Assembly (NCBI GenBank): GCA_021927905.1
Contig: BLLK01000074.1
Span: 62,001 to 126,000, forward strand
Reading direction: 5' to 3'
From: Chaetoceros tenuissimus
Taxonomy: Eukaryota; Bacillariophyta; Thalassiosirophyceae; Chaetocerotales; Chaetocerotaceae
Length of the DNA stretch: 64,000 nucleotides
The translations under genes were made by a program, and so were the position numbers. Of this stretch, positions 40,119 to 50,495 are shown piece after piece. The stretch's first letter is position 1. The number at the start of each line of letters is the position of its first letter. The notes below the pieces were generated by a model. That model was not told the origin of the DNA, made no database searches, and saw only the letters and a list, made by a program, of their open reading frames with translations.

Positions 40119-41933
40119 CTACTCATTTTCATTCAATCTTTGAAGAAGTTCACTTTTGTTACCTGATACTTTGAGACCTCTCTCACGTAGTAAATCTTTC
40201 AATTTAGGCACTGTGTATGAACTATAGTCTTGCTGGTCTTTTACCTCACTATCTTTTACCTCACTGGTATGTGAATGTACCGAGCCAGATTCTCCCATGG
40301 ACTGGAATTGTAATCCAAGAGTATCTGCTAGCAATGCCAATTGTGCGGCTTCTTTCATGTCATTAACGATTGTGATTGCATCTCCACTTTCGTTTGCTCG
40401 TCCTGTTCTTCCTGAACAATGTGTATAAGCCGCTGCAGACTTTGGAGGAGAAGATAAAAATACATATTTGACATCATTGATATCAAGTCCTCTGCCAAAC
40501 TTTTCGCCGACGACGTAGATAGGTGCATCTTCCCAATTGTCCGCCTCAGCATTTTCATCAGCAGTTTCATCCCAGTGTACCTCATCTCGAAGAGTGTTCA
40601 CATTCTCAAAGCCTTGCTCATTAAGCTTTTCTACCATTGTCAATACACCAGTTTTTCCTGGAAATACAATTGTCTTTTTTGGAGGTAATGATTTCATAGT
40701 ACAAGCTAGTGTATTGATCATCTCATCGTCTTTATCGCAGCATACGTACGAATGAGTAATTGACGATGGCAAAATACTACTCTTGCGAAGTCCCTCATTC
40801 TTTCCAGTTCTATCATCTGCAGTCACTAAACTTGCACTCTTATCAATAGACACAGCATCCGTAATATCCATAATTTGACGTCGAAGTGTTCTTCCAACTG
40901 TTGCACTTGCACATATTAACCTTAGACTATTTGGAAAGTTCACATTAAAGCTAAATCCCAACCTCTTCAATCTATCGACAAGTTGCAAAGTTGGCGACTT
41001 TGCATCAATTTCTGTACCACGAGCTACATTCTCAGTTTGCAAAAGACGATCACATTCATCCAACACAATAGTTGACAAATTTTGCAATTCACCATCACCC
41101 CTTTCACAAAAGGATAACAAGTTGAGAAGACTCTTTGGTGAACCTGCAATGATGGGAGCCTTTGTCAATTTAATTTCCGACATTGTCAATTCAAAAGTTT
41201 GATCATTCATATCGGGCGTTTTGACAATGTACATTCCTGAATGACCACTTTTGGTCATGCCCCAAATATCATCTACAACTCTTTGGATCTGATTGGCTAA
41301 ATCGAGAGTAGGAGTTACAATCAATACTTTACCATAGACATCTCGTTGGATGGTGGATAAGAGAGGCAATATAAAAGCCAGAGTTTTACCAGATCCTGTA
41401 GGCGAAGCAATGACTATATTTCCTTTGGACTTTGTAATTGTTGAAAAAGCTTCTTCTTGTATAGCTGTAGGATTCTCAAATTGTTGCTTCAATTTCGGTG
41501 CCAATACAGGTCCAGCACTGATGTTACCCCACATGAATGGAGACGAAGGTGCCTTTTTCTTTTCAATAGTTACTGTCTGAGACTTTGTAGCATCTGTTTC
41601 TAAATGTTGAAACTTGTCCAATAAGAATTCTTGAGGCGAAGCAAATTTCTTGACAATATCATTATATTTGTCGATATTTTGAGGTACAAATAATGCATCT
41701 CCTTCCTGTTCCCATTTAGGTGGCTTCTTTCTCTTTGTTTTGATACCCGATGATCTGATGTTATATCCCTGTGATCTTTTGGAAGACGATGAAGATTGTT
41801 TTGGTTTCCGTTTTTGGAATGGTTTTCTTACATTCTTTGCTGCAAATGATTGTACATGAAGAATTGGAAATAGCAAAAGGAGAAGCAAGAATCTAATGAA
41901 GGTGTGTCGTGACGAAGTCATGTTGATATTCAT
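40119..41933 (-). CDS. plastid DEAD-box RNA helicase with C-terminal SAP domain
   Basis: A 604-aa ATP-dependent RNA helicase. N terminus: signal peptide and a QSFAAK site near residue 29, predicting plastid import, then a Lys/Ser-rich stretch. Helicase motifs in order: Walker A ASPTGSGKT (about 176-184), DECD (VLDECDRLL, variant of DEAD), SAT (CASATVG), and motif VI as HCSGRTGRA, where HRxGRTGR is usual. The last ~35 residues (YTVPKLKDLLRERGLKVSGN) form a SAP motif, a nucleic-acid-binding helix pair. A second in-frame ATG at 41921 is also possible as start. Single exon. Confidence 0.88.
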   Translation of the reverse strand: MNINMTSSRHTFIRFLLLLLLFPILHVQSFAAKNVRKPFQKRKPKQSSSSSKRSQGYNIRSSGIKTKRKKPPKWEQEGDALFVPQNIDKYNDIVKKFASPQEFLLDKFQHLETDATKSQTVTIEKKKAPSSPFMWGNISAGPVLAPKLKQQFENPTAIQEEAFSTITKSKGNIVIASPTGSGKTLAFILPLLSTIQRDVYGKVLIVTPTLDLANQIQRVVDDIWGMTKSGHSGMYIVKTPDMNDQTFELTMSEIKLTKAPIIAGSPKSLLNLLSFCERGDGELQNLSTIVLDECDRLLQTENVARGTEIDAKSPTLQLVDRLKRLGFSFNVNFPNSLRLICASATVGRTLRRQIMDITDAVSIDKSASLVTADDRTGKNEGLRKSSILPSSITHSYVCCDKDDEMINTLACTMKSLPPKKTIVFPGKTGVLTMVEKLNEQGFENVNTLRDEVHWDETADENAEADNWEDAPIYVVGEKFGRGLDINDVKYVFLSSPPKSAAAYTHCSGRTGRANESGDAITIVNDMKEAAQLALLADTLGLQFQSMGESGSVHSHTSEVKDSEVKDQQDYSSYTVPKLKDLLRERGLKVSGNKSELLQRLNENE

Positions 41934-42204
41934 ATAGTGGAGTTATGTGATGTTCTATAGATATAGGGTCGGTAATACCTTCTTATGATGTCTATTAGAT
42001 TCTATCGAAGATGTGACGACGAGCGAGGAGGCTCAATAAAAAATGAATGGCTCCGAAAAAAGAATGTTGTCAATAAAAACGGTTAAATACCACAATGACG
42101 GTTAAAACACTACGAATGTGAAATGTGAAATGTGCAAAGTGCATCAAATGTATTTAAATCTATTAAAGTTGTAGTTATGATAAGACAACAGGCTACATAT
42201 TCCA

Positions 42205-43419
42205 ATGACTATTCAAGGACAAGAGGAAGAGGAGAAGAAATTTCTCCTAAAGCACTGTGGAGGGAGAGGTGCTTACTTATGGAATAGCCAAGAACTCAGT
42301 CATGCCATCAAGACGTTGACAGCAACCCCCACAAGCAATTCCACTCCTACCGACACGTCTCAAACTTGCAGCAAGGAGGATCTAAAACAAATGATTTCTA
42401 GTCTTTTACGAAATCGAGGAATATTTCATCCGAGGCCGATGGCGGGTCAAAAGAGAAAGAGAAGAAAGGAAGAAACTCTTTTCCCGCATGTCATTTCGGA
42501 AATTATGTCACTGGTGAAAGATACAGAGAATGAACAGCAAGTGAATATTGAAGAAGACATGATTACACAACTAATTGTAGATGTAGTGCAAGATAGACAT
42601 TTTACAAAAACATCGCATCGTTGTTATCAGGAACGAGAACAGAGAGTAAAAGATCCAAAGGAATCTTGTTCAAATGAAGATGGTGGCAATGATGGATACT
42701 TTACCACTCCCTCTGCAATTACAAAGAGAGTTTATGCTCAAGTTATTTACAAGCATTTGACATGCAATGATGTAAAAGTTGAAAACGCAATAGATGAAGA
42801 TGGTTCAAGACATCATATTTTATCGACAGCTACCCATCAGTTTTTGGACAAACTTGGTAAACTTGCAGAGTTGGAAATTGATGCATTCGAAGTCTATCTA
42901 TTGCTTCATTTAGAATCTATTGAAATGAATTCAAGATTGGGAAATATTGGCGATGCAACCATTGCAATAGAGAAAGATGAAACTGATGTAGATGCTAGGC
43001 AGAAAGCATTTCATAAGACAATGTCCTCTGCTATTGTGGATATTGTAGATGCACATCCCGATGTGGTATGCAAACTTCCATGTGAACTAATCCTAATATT
43101 GGCACAAAAAGACTTTGCTTTTGCTAAAGTTGTTTCAAAAGCAATTATGCGCTGCATAGTCGAGTATAGTGCAATGATTCCTAGATATACATGCGAGCAA
43201 GTTGAGAGTGGGAACAAACGAAAAAGAAGCCGAAATGCAAGAGATGATCCTTTCAAGATGCTTGAAAAATGCAGAACGCTATATTTAGAATGGAATGGTG
43301 CTTCAGCAGATATGAAGGATTTGTTGAATATGCAAGTAAAGGTGCTTATAGATGAGGTTGAACCGAATCAGTTGGTAGCTCTTCGAGACTTTATAACTTC
43401 TTGTAGAGATGAAAAGTGA
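42205..43419 (+). CDS. hypothetical protein with nuclear-type basic clusters
   Basis: I do not recognise this 404-aa protein. It has an acidic start, a basic cluster KRKRRKEE near residue 80, a mostly helical middle and a second basic cluster KRKRSRNAR near 340. These could be nuclear localisation signals. No signal peptide, membrane segment, zinc ligands or enzyme motif. Single exon. Confidence 0.6.
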   Translation: MTIQGQEEEEKKFLLKHCGGRGAYLWNSQELSHAIKTLTATPTSNSTPTDTSQTCSKEDLKQMISSLLRNRGIFHPRPMAGQKRKRRKEETLFPHVISEIMSLVKDTENEQQVNIEEDMITQLIVDVVQDRHFTKTSHRCYQEREQRVKDPKESCSNEDGGNDGYFTTPSAITKRVYAQVIYKHLTCNDVKVENAIDEDGSRHHILSTATHQFLDKLGKLAELEIDAFEVYLLLHLESIEMNSRLGNIGDATIAIEKDETDVDARQKAFHKTMSSAIVDIVDAHPDVVCKLPCELILILAQKDFAFAKVVSKAIMRCIVEYSAMIPRYTCEQVESGNKRKRSRNARDDPFKMLEKCRTLYLEWNGASADMKDLLNMQVKVLIDEVEPNQLVALRDFITSCRDEK

Positions 43420-44203
43420 ATCTATGAATCTTACATAATGTGTACCTCTGTAAAGTGTAAAATATATTTTGTACAAAAATAGAAAGTTTTAGTAAATGGA
43501 ACTGGCTATGGCACAATTACTTCTAGACGCTCCCTTCTATCAATGATTAGATTTTATAAAAACAAAAGATTTGAAGAAAAGATTAAAATAGCCTGAAGCG
43601 TCATTGTTCAAAAGAGAAGATTCAGATGCAAACACATTATGTTTCGTGCAGACGAGGCTGTCTAAGAGTTATTTGTGTGCACCTATTGAAAGCAGCAATG
43701 AGAGGTAATAATACGGATGAGCGTTGGGAAATAAAATTCCTTTCTGTGAATAGAACAAAGTATTCGAAATTCAAATAGAATAGTTTTGGTCTTGTTGACA
43801 TCAAAATAAATGTATATTGACATATACCAATAACCCTGCATTAGCTATGCTGCACCAGATAGGTCTACCGTTTGATATAATATGTATTATGTCGCATCCA
43901 AAGACTATGCGACATTTTTGTCACCACAATTCCAATCAGCTAGCGAACGAAGAATTTTTTTCCGAAGTCGCACATCTAATGTATCAAGTAATTAATGCTG
44001 AATACTTTTCAACAGGAGAAGATTCCATCTTTTTCTAAATCAACTTCAAAGTCTTCGGTAAAGTTCAAGTTCCATCTTTATCTCCCATCGAGGGCATCCT
44101 TGTTCTGTCCATTTACATCAATCTTGTCGAGGAAAGCAGTTGGAATCTGTCATCTGTCTGCAAGTTTCTATCCAATCGCTGATAGCCATTATTTTTACAC
44201 ATC
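43420..44203. other. intergenic
   Basis: 780 bp without a supported gene. It includes a short open frame (43817-44038) with no recognisable features. Promoter and 5' UTR of the following gene probably lie at its end. Confidence 0.5.
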
Positions 44204-46234
44204 ATGAGCGGAGCCACTCCAGGAACTAAGCAAAAGGCTGCCATTATCAAATTTATTGAAGAACCTCCCAAACACATCTTTTGTGACAGCTGGTTTGATG
44301 TTGGGCTTTCTATTTTCACTCCAAGGATCACAAATACAACTGAAGAAATTTCGGCTCCAATCAACCTTAAACCAAAATTATTTCGATGCACTCAGGGAAA
44401 GATCAGTTCCCAAGCAGTGAATGAAGGGGACAATGTTGAACTTGTGATGAATCCAGATGTGATTAGCTTTCCAGTCAGTAAAACTGGAAGCCCATCTGAA
44501 CACATTGCAAGAGGAAAGTTGAAAATTTCTTCCACTTCGACGAAAGGCTCCAATCCATCAGCATTTGTCATTCAGTTTGAAGCAGAAACAGAAGAAAGTC
44601 TACCATATGATGTTCCTCCAATCTATTCTCAACCTCTAAGTATTGTCACGGCCAAAATTTCATTGGAAGCTCCTGAATGGGAGTCGACTTGGTATAAAGA
44701 TATGGGAGGACGAGATAAAGCTATCGAATGCACTGCCTCATTACTTAACAATAAAGGGGAAATCGTGAGAGGTAGGAAAATACCTTTGCAACTGACTTTG
44801 CATTATGACAATGAAGAAGTGACAGCAGTTTCTAAACAAGATATATTTAGAATGGTTGGTGCATCGATTCCCAGTATTGATTCAAGCACAGGAAAATGCA
44901 AACTCTACTTTAGAATAGAAGATGTGTCAAAGAATCATCAAGGACAGAACTTTGTTATTAGGGTTGCTTCTGATGAAAGTAAGCACCTTGATATCGCTCC
45001 AGCATATACAAAGCCCGTTTGTGTAAGATCCAAGAAGAAAAAAGATTCTGCAGCTCGAAAACGCCCACCAAGTGCAGACAATTCCGTCCAAGCCATGAAG
45101 AAACATTCATCACAGTACTCGTTTCATCCGTCGCCACATGAACAGCCTCACTTTGGAGCATCGCAAATGATGAGCAAGGAACCGTTTCCTTTGCAAGTTC
45201 AAAATCCACAGCATTTGAGAGATGCAATGAAATCTGTCATCAAGTGGACAGAAGAAGTGGTGAATGGACTAGGGCCATTGAAATGGAATGTCATTGGTTA
45301 CTCTCAAAATGCAGAAGGTGTGATTGACTACAACCAACCATATCATAGTATGCCGAATCCAAATGAAAAGATTACTCATATTCTCAAAATGTATTCTGAT
45401 CATACGAGGGAAAATCTACGTATGTTGACAGATGCTGTAGAGAATTCAACTGCGATAAATAATCCACAACCAAGCCAAAACTATCCATACAACAACCAAA
45501 TGTCAAATTATCAGCATCAAGTTCACCAGCATGGGGTTCCTCCTCCTCACTTTCAACAAAACCCTAATCAAATGCATGGAAACCACTATCATTGGCAAGG
45601 ATCATACCAAGATCAGTCTAGGCCCCAAAGTTACATGGCACAAATGAATGCCCCTGTTCCTGAGAACATGATGTCACCAATTGTTCAAAAAAAACTCTAC
45701 CCTCCAGATGATAATGGTCACCAACGTGACCTTAACAAAGTCAGCCAGGATAAATATTGGAACTCACCAGGATACAAGAAAGATGATAGATCAAAATTGT
45801 ACACGCATTTGGAAAATTACAATGAGAGAAAGCAATCAGATTCCGATATGCCAGATATCGAATTTGATATTGAGAGCAAACAGACAGAAGTTACTTATGT
45901 TCTCGGAAAGGTCTTCAAATCTATGCAAACGAATGAAGATCTTGGCTTTCCTGCCTACAGTCTCACAAAAGAACTTCTTGGTTTTTACAAAGAATCATCA
46001 TCTCAACGAGGTGGGAGGTTCACTTCAATAGACAATCATCAAGATGAGTTTGGTCCTCCAGAAATGGAGCATGCATCAAACATTTTGAAGAATGCAATAA
46101 TAAATCACAGTACTTCTTTGTTCAACGTGAACAACTGGGACTCTCTTAGTAACATGTTGGAAAACATGTTTAAAGCAAGAAACGAAAAAACCATGCATAT
46201 GAACGCTCCCCACGGGCCTCATCATCAAGTTTAG
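44204..46234 (+). CDS. hypothetical protein, beta-rich N-terminal region and Gln/His-rich middle
   Basis: I do not recognise this 676-aa protein. Residues about 20-280 look like one or two beta-sandwich domains (FDVGLSIFTPRITN, RGRKIPLQLTLHYD, CKLYFRIEDVSKNHQGQNF). They end at VRSKKKKDSAARKR, a likely nuclear signal. The part from SKNHQGQNF to the Lys cluster looks like a DNA- or protein-binding immunoglobulin-like fold, but this is impression only. The middle (about 395-510) is Gln/His/Asn/Pro-rich low complexity. The C terminus is helical. Single exon. A transcription-related role is possible but unproven. Confidence 0.6.
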   Translation: MSGATPGTKQKAAIIKFIEEPPKHIFCDSWFDVGLSIFTPRITNTTEEISAPINLKPKLFRCTQGKISSQAVNEGDNVELVMNPDVISFPVSKTGSPSEHIARGKLKISSTSTKGSNPSAFVIQFEAETEESLPYDVPPIYSQPLSIVTAKISLEAPEWESTWYKDMGGRDKAIECTASLLNNKGEIVRGRKIPLQLTLHYDNEEVTAVSKQDIFRMVGASIPSIDSSTGKCKLYFRIEDVSKNHQGQNFVIRVASDESKHLDIAPAYTKPVCVRSKKKKDSAARKRPPSADNSVQAMKKHSSQYSFHPSPHEQPHFGASQMMSKEPFPLQVQNPQHLRDAMKSVIKWTEEVVNGLGPLKWNVIGYSQNAEGVIDYNQPYHSMPNPNEKITHILKMYSDHTRENLRMLTDAVENSTAINNPQPSQNYPYNNQMSNYQHQVHQHGVPPPHFQQNPNQMHGNHYHWQGSYQDQSRPQSYMAQMNAPVPENMMSPIVQKKLYPPDDNGHQRDLNKVSQDKYWNSPGYKKDDRSKLYTHLENYNERKQSDSDMPDIEFDIESKQTEVTYVLGKVFKSMQTNEDLGFPAYSLTKELLGFYKESSSQRGGRFTSIDNHQDEFGPPEMEHASNILKNAIINHSTSLFNVNNWDSLSNMLENMFKARNEKTMHMNAPHGPHHQV

Positions 46235-46545
46235 GACACTGCCAATATTCATAAGTAATTTCACCGAAGTCAAACATTAAAATATTCATAACTAAGCCTC
46301 ATTTAACTTTTGATATCTTGATTTGCTCCTAGTAGGTATAATTACATATTATACCGCTGAGTTTTGTCAATCAAAAGTTCGAAGTAGATGGTTAGTGTTT
46401 GCTTTCTACACTTGACAACAACTTGGAATTTTCAAGATGTTGATGACAATGAGAACCGACCTTGGCATATACGGTGAAGACTGCAGCAGTTGAATAATAG
46501 AAGTCATGGGATGGAACAAGACTTTCAAATTTGCCTTTTTTAGTT
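46235..46545. other. intergenic, convergent 3' regions
   Basis: Between convergent gene ends. No gene supported. Confidence 0.45.
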
Positions 46546-49140
46546 TTAAGAATCAGGAAATACTTTGCAAAGTGCAAGCTCTTTAATTGCATCTATGGAC
46601 GATTCCATGTCTGAATCCATTGTATTTCTAATAATCTCCGACATGGAGTCGGTTGTTTTCTTTTCTTCCAACAAATCTTGAATATGCGACTCTCTAAATT
46701 GTGGGATGGCTAGGTTTTTCATTCGTTGAAGTAAGATAAGCATGGACAACTCTTTTGCTTTAAGTGGATCATTTTCTGCTTTCAACATCTCTTGCCTAAT
46801 TTCAAATAGAAGATTTGTGACTTAGAAGTCGTTTTGACTGCCGATAAAATGAAGAACTTCAACAATTTACTTACATTTGACGCTTTCGTTGGATCAAGAT
46901 CTTCTTCTCGAGCTTCTTATCCATTATTTTGAATGGAATGCCTACAATTGAGAGGCAAGATTGCTCAGCGTGTAGAATGAATTCGCGCACATTGTGTCTG
47001 TTAAAATACTTGGTTGCAATGTGATCATCATCTTCTGTAAATCCTCCATCGTACATCCCACATATCATCCACATTTTTGCAAGATAATCTCCTGAACATG
47101 AAGGGAGGACATTGCACAATGCTTGTAACACTCCTTCTTCGTTATTGTAACCTTCTTTTGTACAAGCCAAATAGATACCGCCATCTATCTCTCTTGCCTC
47201 TCTTGCTGAGACAAATGACATTTCTCCAAAGAATTCATTGACATGGCTTTCATTGCCATGTTTGGTCAAGCTGAAATCTTTTGTTAAACCACTTTTTAGC
47301 AAACAGAATGCGGTGAGAGAAGCAGTGAAATTTGCTGCTACCTGAGTGAGAAAACAGTGACATTCCTGTGTTTCATCGCTGGTGGTATCCAGTGCATATT
47401 TCGATAGCAGTTGTAGAGTGTAACAATTTTGTGCAAATGATGCTTCGAAGCAGGTGGTACTTTCAACACTGGAGAGAGATTGATCTGATGAAATGACAGC
47501 AGTGGAAGCCTTGGATCTTTCTATAGCTTTGATTAGTGCTTTTTTCCAGTCTCTTTGAAATGATGGTAAGTCATGACAATACTTGGCTATTTCGAATGCT
47601 GCAACTTGAACTTCTTCGTCATCTTTGGAGAATTGCTGAGGAAACGCCTCGATTAAATGGTTAGATAGAGCTTCTATAGGTACTGATATTGTCTTTTGAT
47701 CAAAACTATCCGGCTTCCCCTTTGCAGTTTTATTTGCTGTATGCTTTTTCACATACAACGTTACGAATGGGTCAATGAAGTGATTCTTTAGTTCTTTTGT
47801 AGCCTTTTGGATCATGGTATTACTCGAGTATAGATAAAACTCCTCCCCAGAAGCAATTTGAATGACGCCCTCTATTTTTTTCCCTTCCCCTGGGATATAG
47901 TCTCTAAGAATCTGGCACTTGTCAGCATGAGATACCCCTTCCGGTAAGTACTGTGAAAGGTCCAAGAATGTATCGCATATTTCGACTGCCGATTGCATTG
48001 GTAATATAAATTGATCCATGTTTACAATGGACTCATCTAAGTTGGCCATCGAGGACTATCACTAGAGTGAGGAAAATGTTCATAAATAAACCGCCTACAA
48101 CTGAATGAAATGGGACTTACACAATGACTAGAAATAATCTCTTGCAAACGGCTCTTTCCTACACTCAAGAGACTCTGTGCATAATCATAGGTGATGAATC
48201 CATTCACATCATAGTATTCTCGAACCTCTTGCTCTTGAGTTTCTGTAAATTCACGAGGAATATAAACAGCAGTAGAGTATGAAGAATCTTTGATTGACAA
48301 CGACCCACGATAGACTCCCTTATCGCATTGACTCTCGATGTGATTTCCTAAAGAAAGAGTACCCAATGCAGACACTTTCATCTGTATTTCTTCTATAGTC
48401 ACGGGTTGCTTTGCTGCTTGTATCATTTCATCAACTTGCCCTAAAAGAATTTCCTTGTAGCTTTGACTCATTATCAATTTGGTTCCATCCTGAGACGTGA
48501 CTATTTCCATCTCTTTCAACATTTCCGAACTAATCCATTGAGGCAAAAGTGTCAGAAGATATTGCAATGGTAAATGGAACTCTTGTGCTATGCATCGTAT
48601 TGGTTTCATATCAATATTCTGTATCGATATTTCATGACACATCTCCTCCAACGTAGATTTTGAAATAACTTCATTGGAAACAATTTCAAAATTCTCATCG
48701 GTAGAAGTTGCACTTGTCAGACAGTCTTCAAGAATATTTCTATCCACTTGATAAAGATTTGCTAGATCTTGGATCGACATTCGCTTCTTCTCCATCAGAC
48801 ATATATTTATATTTTCCAAAAGTTTCTCTTTTGTGATTGCAAGACATGAATCTTTCTTTATATTTTTCAATGTCTGAGTGGTGATGATCAAGTTTGAATC
48901 TATTGGGGAACAAGACGTTTGCTTGGTTACTGTACTCGTCTTGAAGTGAAGCATATCCTCAATGGTATCATCTGGGTAATCATTATGGAAAGATATACTT
49001 GGTAAGGTAGTCGAGTCAGAATGAAAGTATCCACATTGGTTCATTTTGTCTAGCATTTCTACAATGGATTCCAACTCGTCCTTGTCGACAACATCAGTTG
49101 TTCTATCCTCATTATTGGACACTTGTTCTTGGAGACTCAT
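46546..49140 (-). CDS. UFL1: E3 UFM1-protein ligase 1 homolog
   Basis: Transfers the ubiquitin-like modifier UFM1 to targets such as ribosomal protein uL24 at the ER. Three exons: 49140-48121, 48055-46875 and 46795-46546, with GT-AG introns of 65 and 79 bp. Both joins keep the frame (SSHC-SSMANL and RQM-QEMLK). The product is 816 aa, close to the ~790 aa of animal UFL1. Matching features: N-terminal winged-helix-like repeats (SIQDLANLYQVD), the segment AVYIPREFTETQEQEVREYY (the AVY-P block typical of the family), and a helical C-terminal half. No signal peptide. Assigned from block order by eye. Confidence 0.75.
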
Positions 49141-49679
49141 TTTTTCGGCTATTTATTCTATTCAAGTTGGAATTCTCGAGCATCTATCTAGAGAATATAA
49201 ATAAGGTCACAATCAACACAGCTACTACGTCTTTGTAACTGGAGCAACGCTACTACTACAGAAGAATCAATTAATTAGATAATCTCATTGTTTTGTGGAT
49301 CAGTGTGATGAGGTGTGTTCCAATTTTGCTGTGGTGTTTCGGTTGTCGGTCAAAAGAAGGATCCTTCTCTTCAAGTCAAGGAATTGACTAAATTGGTTAG
49401 ACAGCAGATCCAATACTAACTTAGCCAAAAATGACACTAGTAAAGGACACGCGATCAGAAAGAAGCTAGCACCCAACTGCCCCTAACTCGCTCTCATCCA
49501 AACCTTTGTAGTACTTTGAAAGCTCTATCAAAGACTTTATTAGTTATTCAATATTAAGTTTCTTCTTCCAAAGACACACCAATAAGTCAATCAATTCTGT
49601 TGAAACTTGTTGCTTTTTGTTGTTTGTTGTGGCTTTGACCTTCGTCTCTCTGTCGTCCGTAAAAAGAAGCTTTCATTCA

Positions 49680-49733
49680 CCTAAATTGGCTATAGACACT
49701 AAAGTTGATGATCCAATGCGTTCCCACACATGC
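49680..49733 (+). repeat. 54-bp upstream element, copy 1
   Basis: Reads CCTAAATTGGCTATAGACAC, then AAAGTTGATGATCCAATGC and a CCCACACA end. Matches 57095-57148 and 59385-59437 with few changes. About 815 bp upstream of the metallophosphatase gene. Confidence 0.75.
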
Positions 49734-50447
49734 TAGCATAGACCAAGCGATAGCATAGACGAAGTGAAGAAGCAGTGGCAGTGGAACAGCTACTGAAACA
49801 GTGCAATAGCTCTATCACCGATAGCAGCTACCTTTCTTTCCTTCGTCATTACATCAGATTCATTAAGAATGAAAGAACTTTTTCGAGTTCGGCTGAAGGA
49901 GTCAAAGACTGAGATGAGATAGCCATGGAAAGGGAGGTGCAAAAGTAGTTCCTAGTTTTCCATATCCTTCTTTTTGATCTAGAAAAGTCCATAGAATTCC
50001 CAAAACACATTGCAATTAAAAAGCTTACTGATTTTTTTTTTAAAAGGATGGGCCAAACGGACCTTTTAGAAGTGTTGTATTACTCGGTCGAAAAGAATAT
50101 TAGGTAGCTTCTCGTTATGAGAATGAGACAATACCACTGCAGCCAGCTTCCATTAGAAACTTCAACTAATGATCTTGTAGAATTAAGAACAAAGTGATGA
50201 AAAGATATCCTAGAACATTGGGAATGAGCGTGTATTTTACTCGTGTCAAGAAGTCTCTGATAGAATGAAAAAAAAGAAGATTTGTATTCTTTGAATAAAT
50301 CTGTCCAATTGTTTCATCGTGAAACTCCGAAACGGTTGAGATTGCATCGCAAAATGAATCATCATTCCAAATTACCAAGCATCTCTTCATTTCAGTCAGT
50401 TACAAACTTTACAATCCTACAAAGTATCATAGTAAAAGAGTCAAAGT

Positions 50448-50473
50448 TGTAAACATACATTGTAAACATACAT
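50448..50473. repeat. tandem 13-bp repeat (TGTAAACATACAT)x2
   Basis: Two perfect copies directly before the start region of the metallophosphatase gene. Confidence 0.8.
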
Positions 50474-50495
50474 TGTGCATTTGAATTCAAAAGAA

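Larger units (their letters stand above)
49141..50495. other. 1.35-kb intergenic region
   Basis: No gene supported. A small minus-strand open frame (50166-50390) has no recognisable features. Contains copy 1 of the 54-bp repeat element (49680-49733) within a longer stretch resembling 57055-57150 and 59330-59437, and a tandem 13-bp repeat (50448-50473). Confidence 0.55.

Noticed and set aside
43817-44038. 73-aa open frame before the 676-aa protein
   Set aside because: No domain, signal or codon evidence; probably 5' UTR.
50166-50390. 74-aa minus-strand open frame with a hydrophobic end
   Set aside because: Isolated, short, and no homologous features; not supported as a gene.
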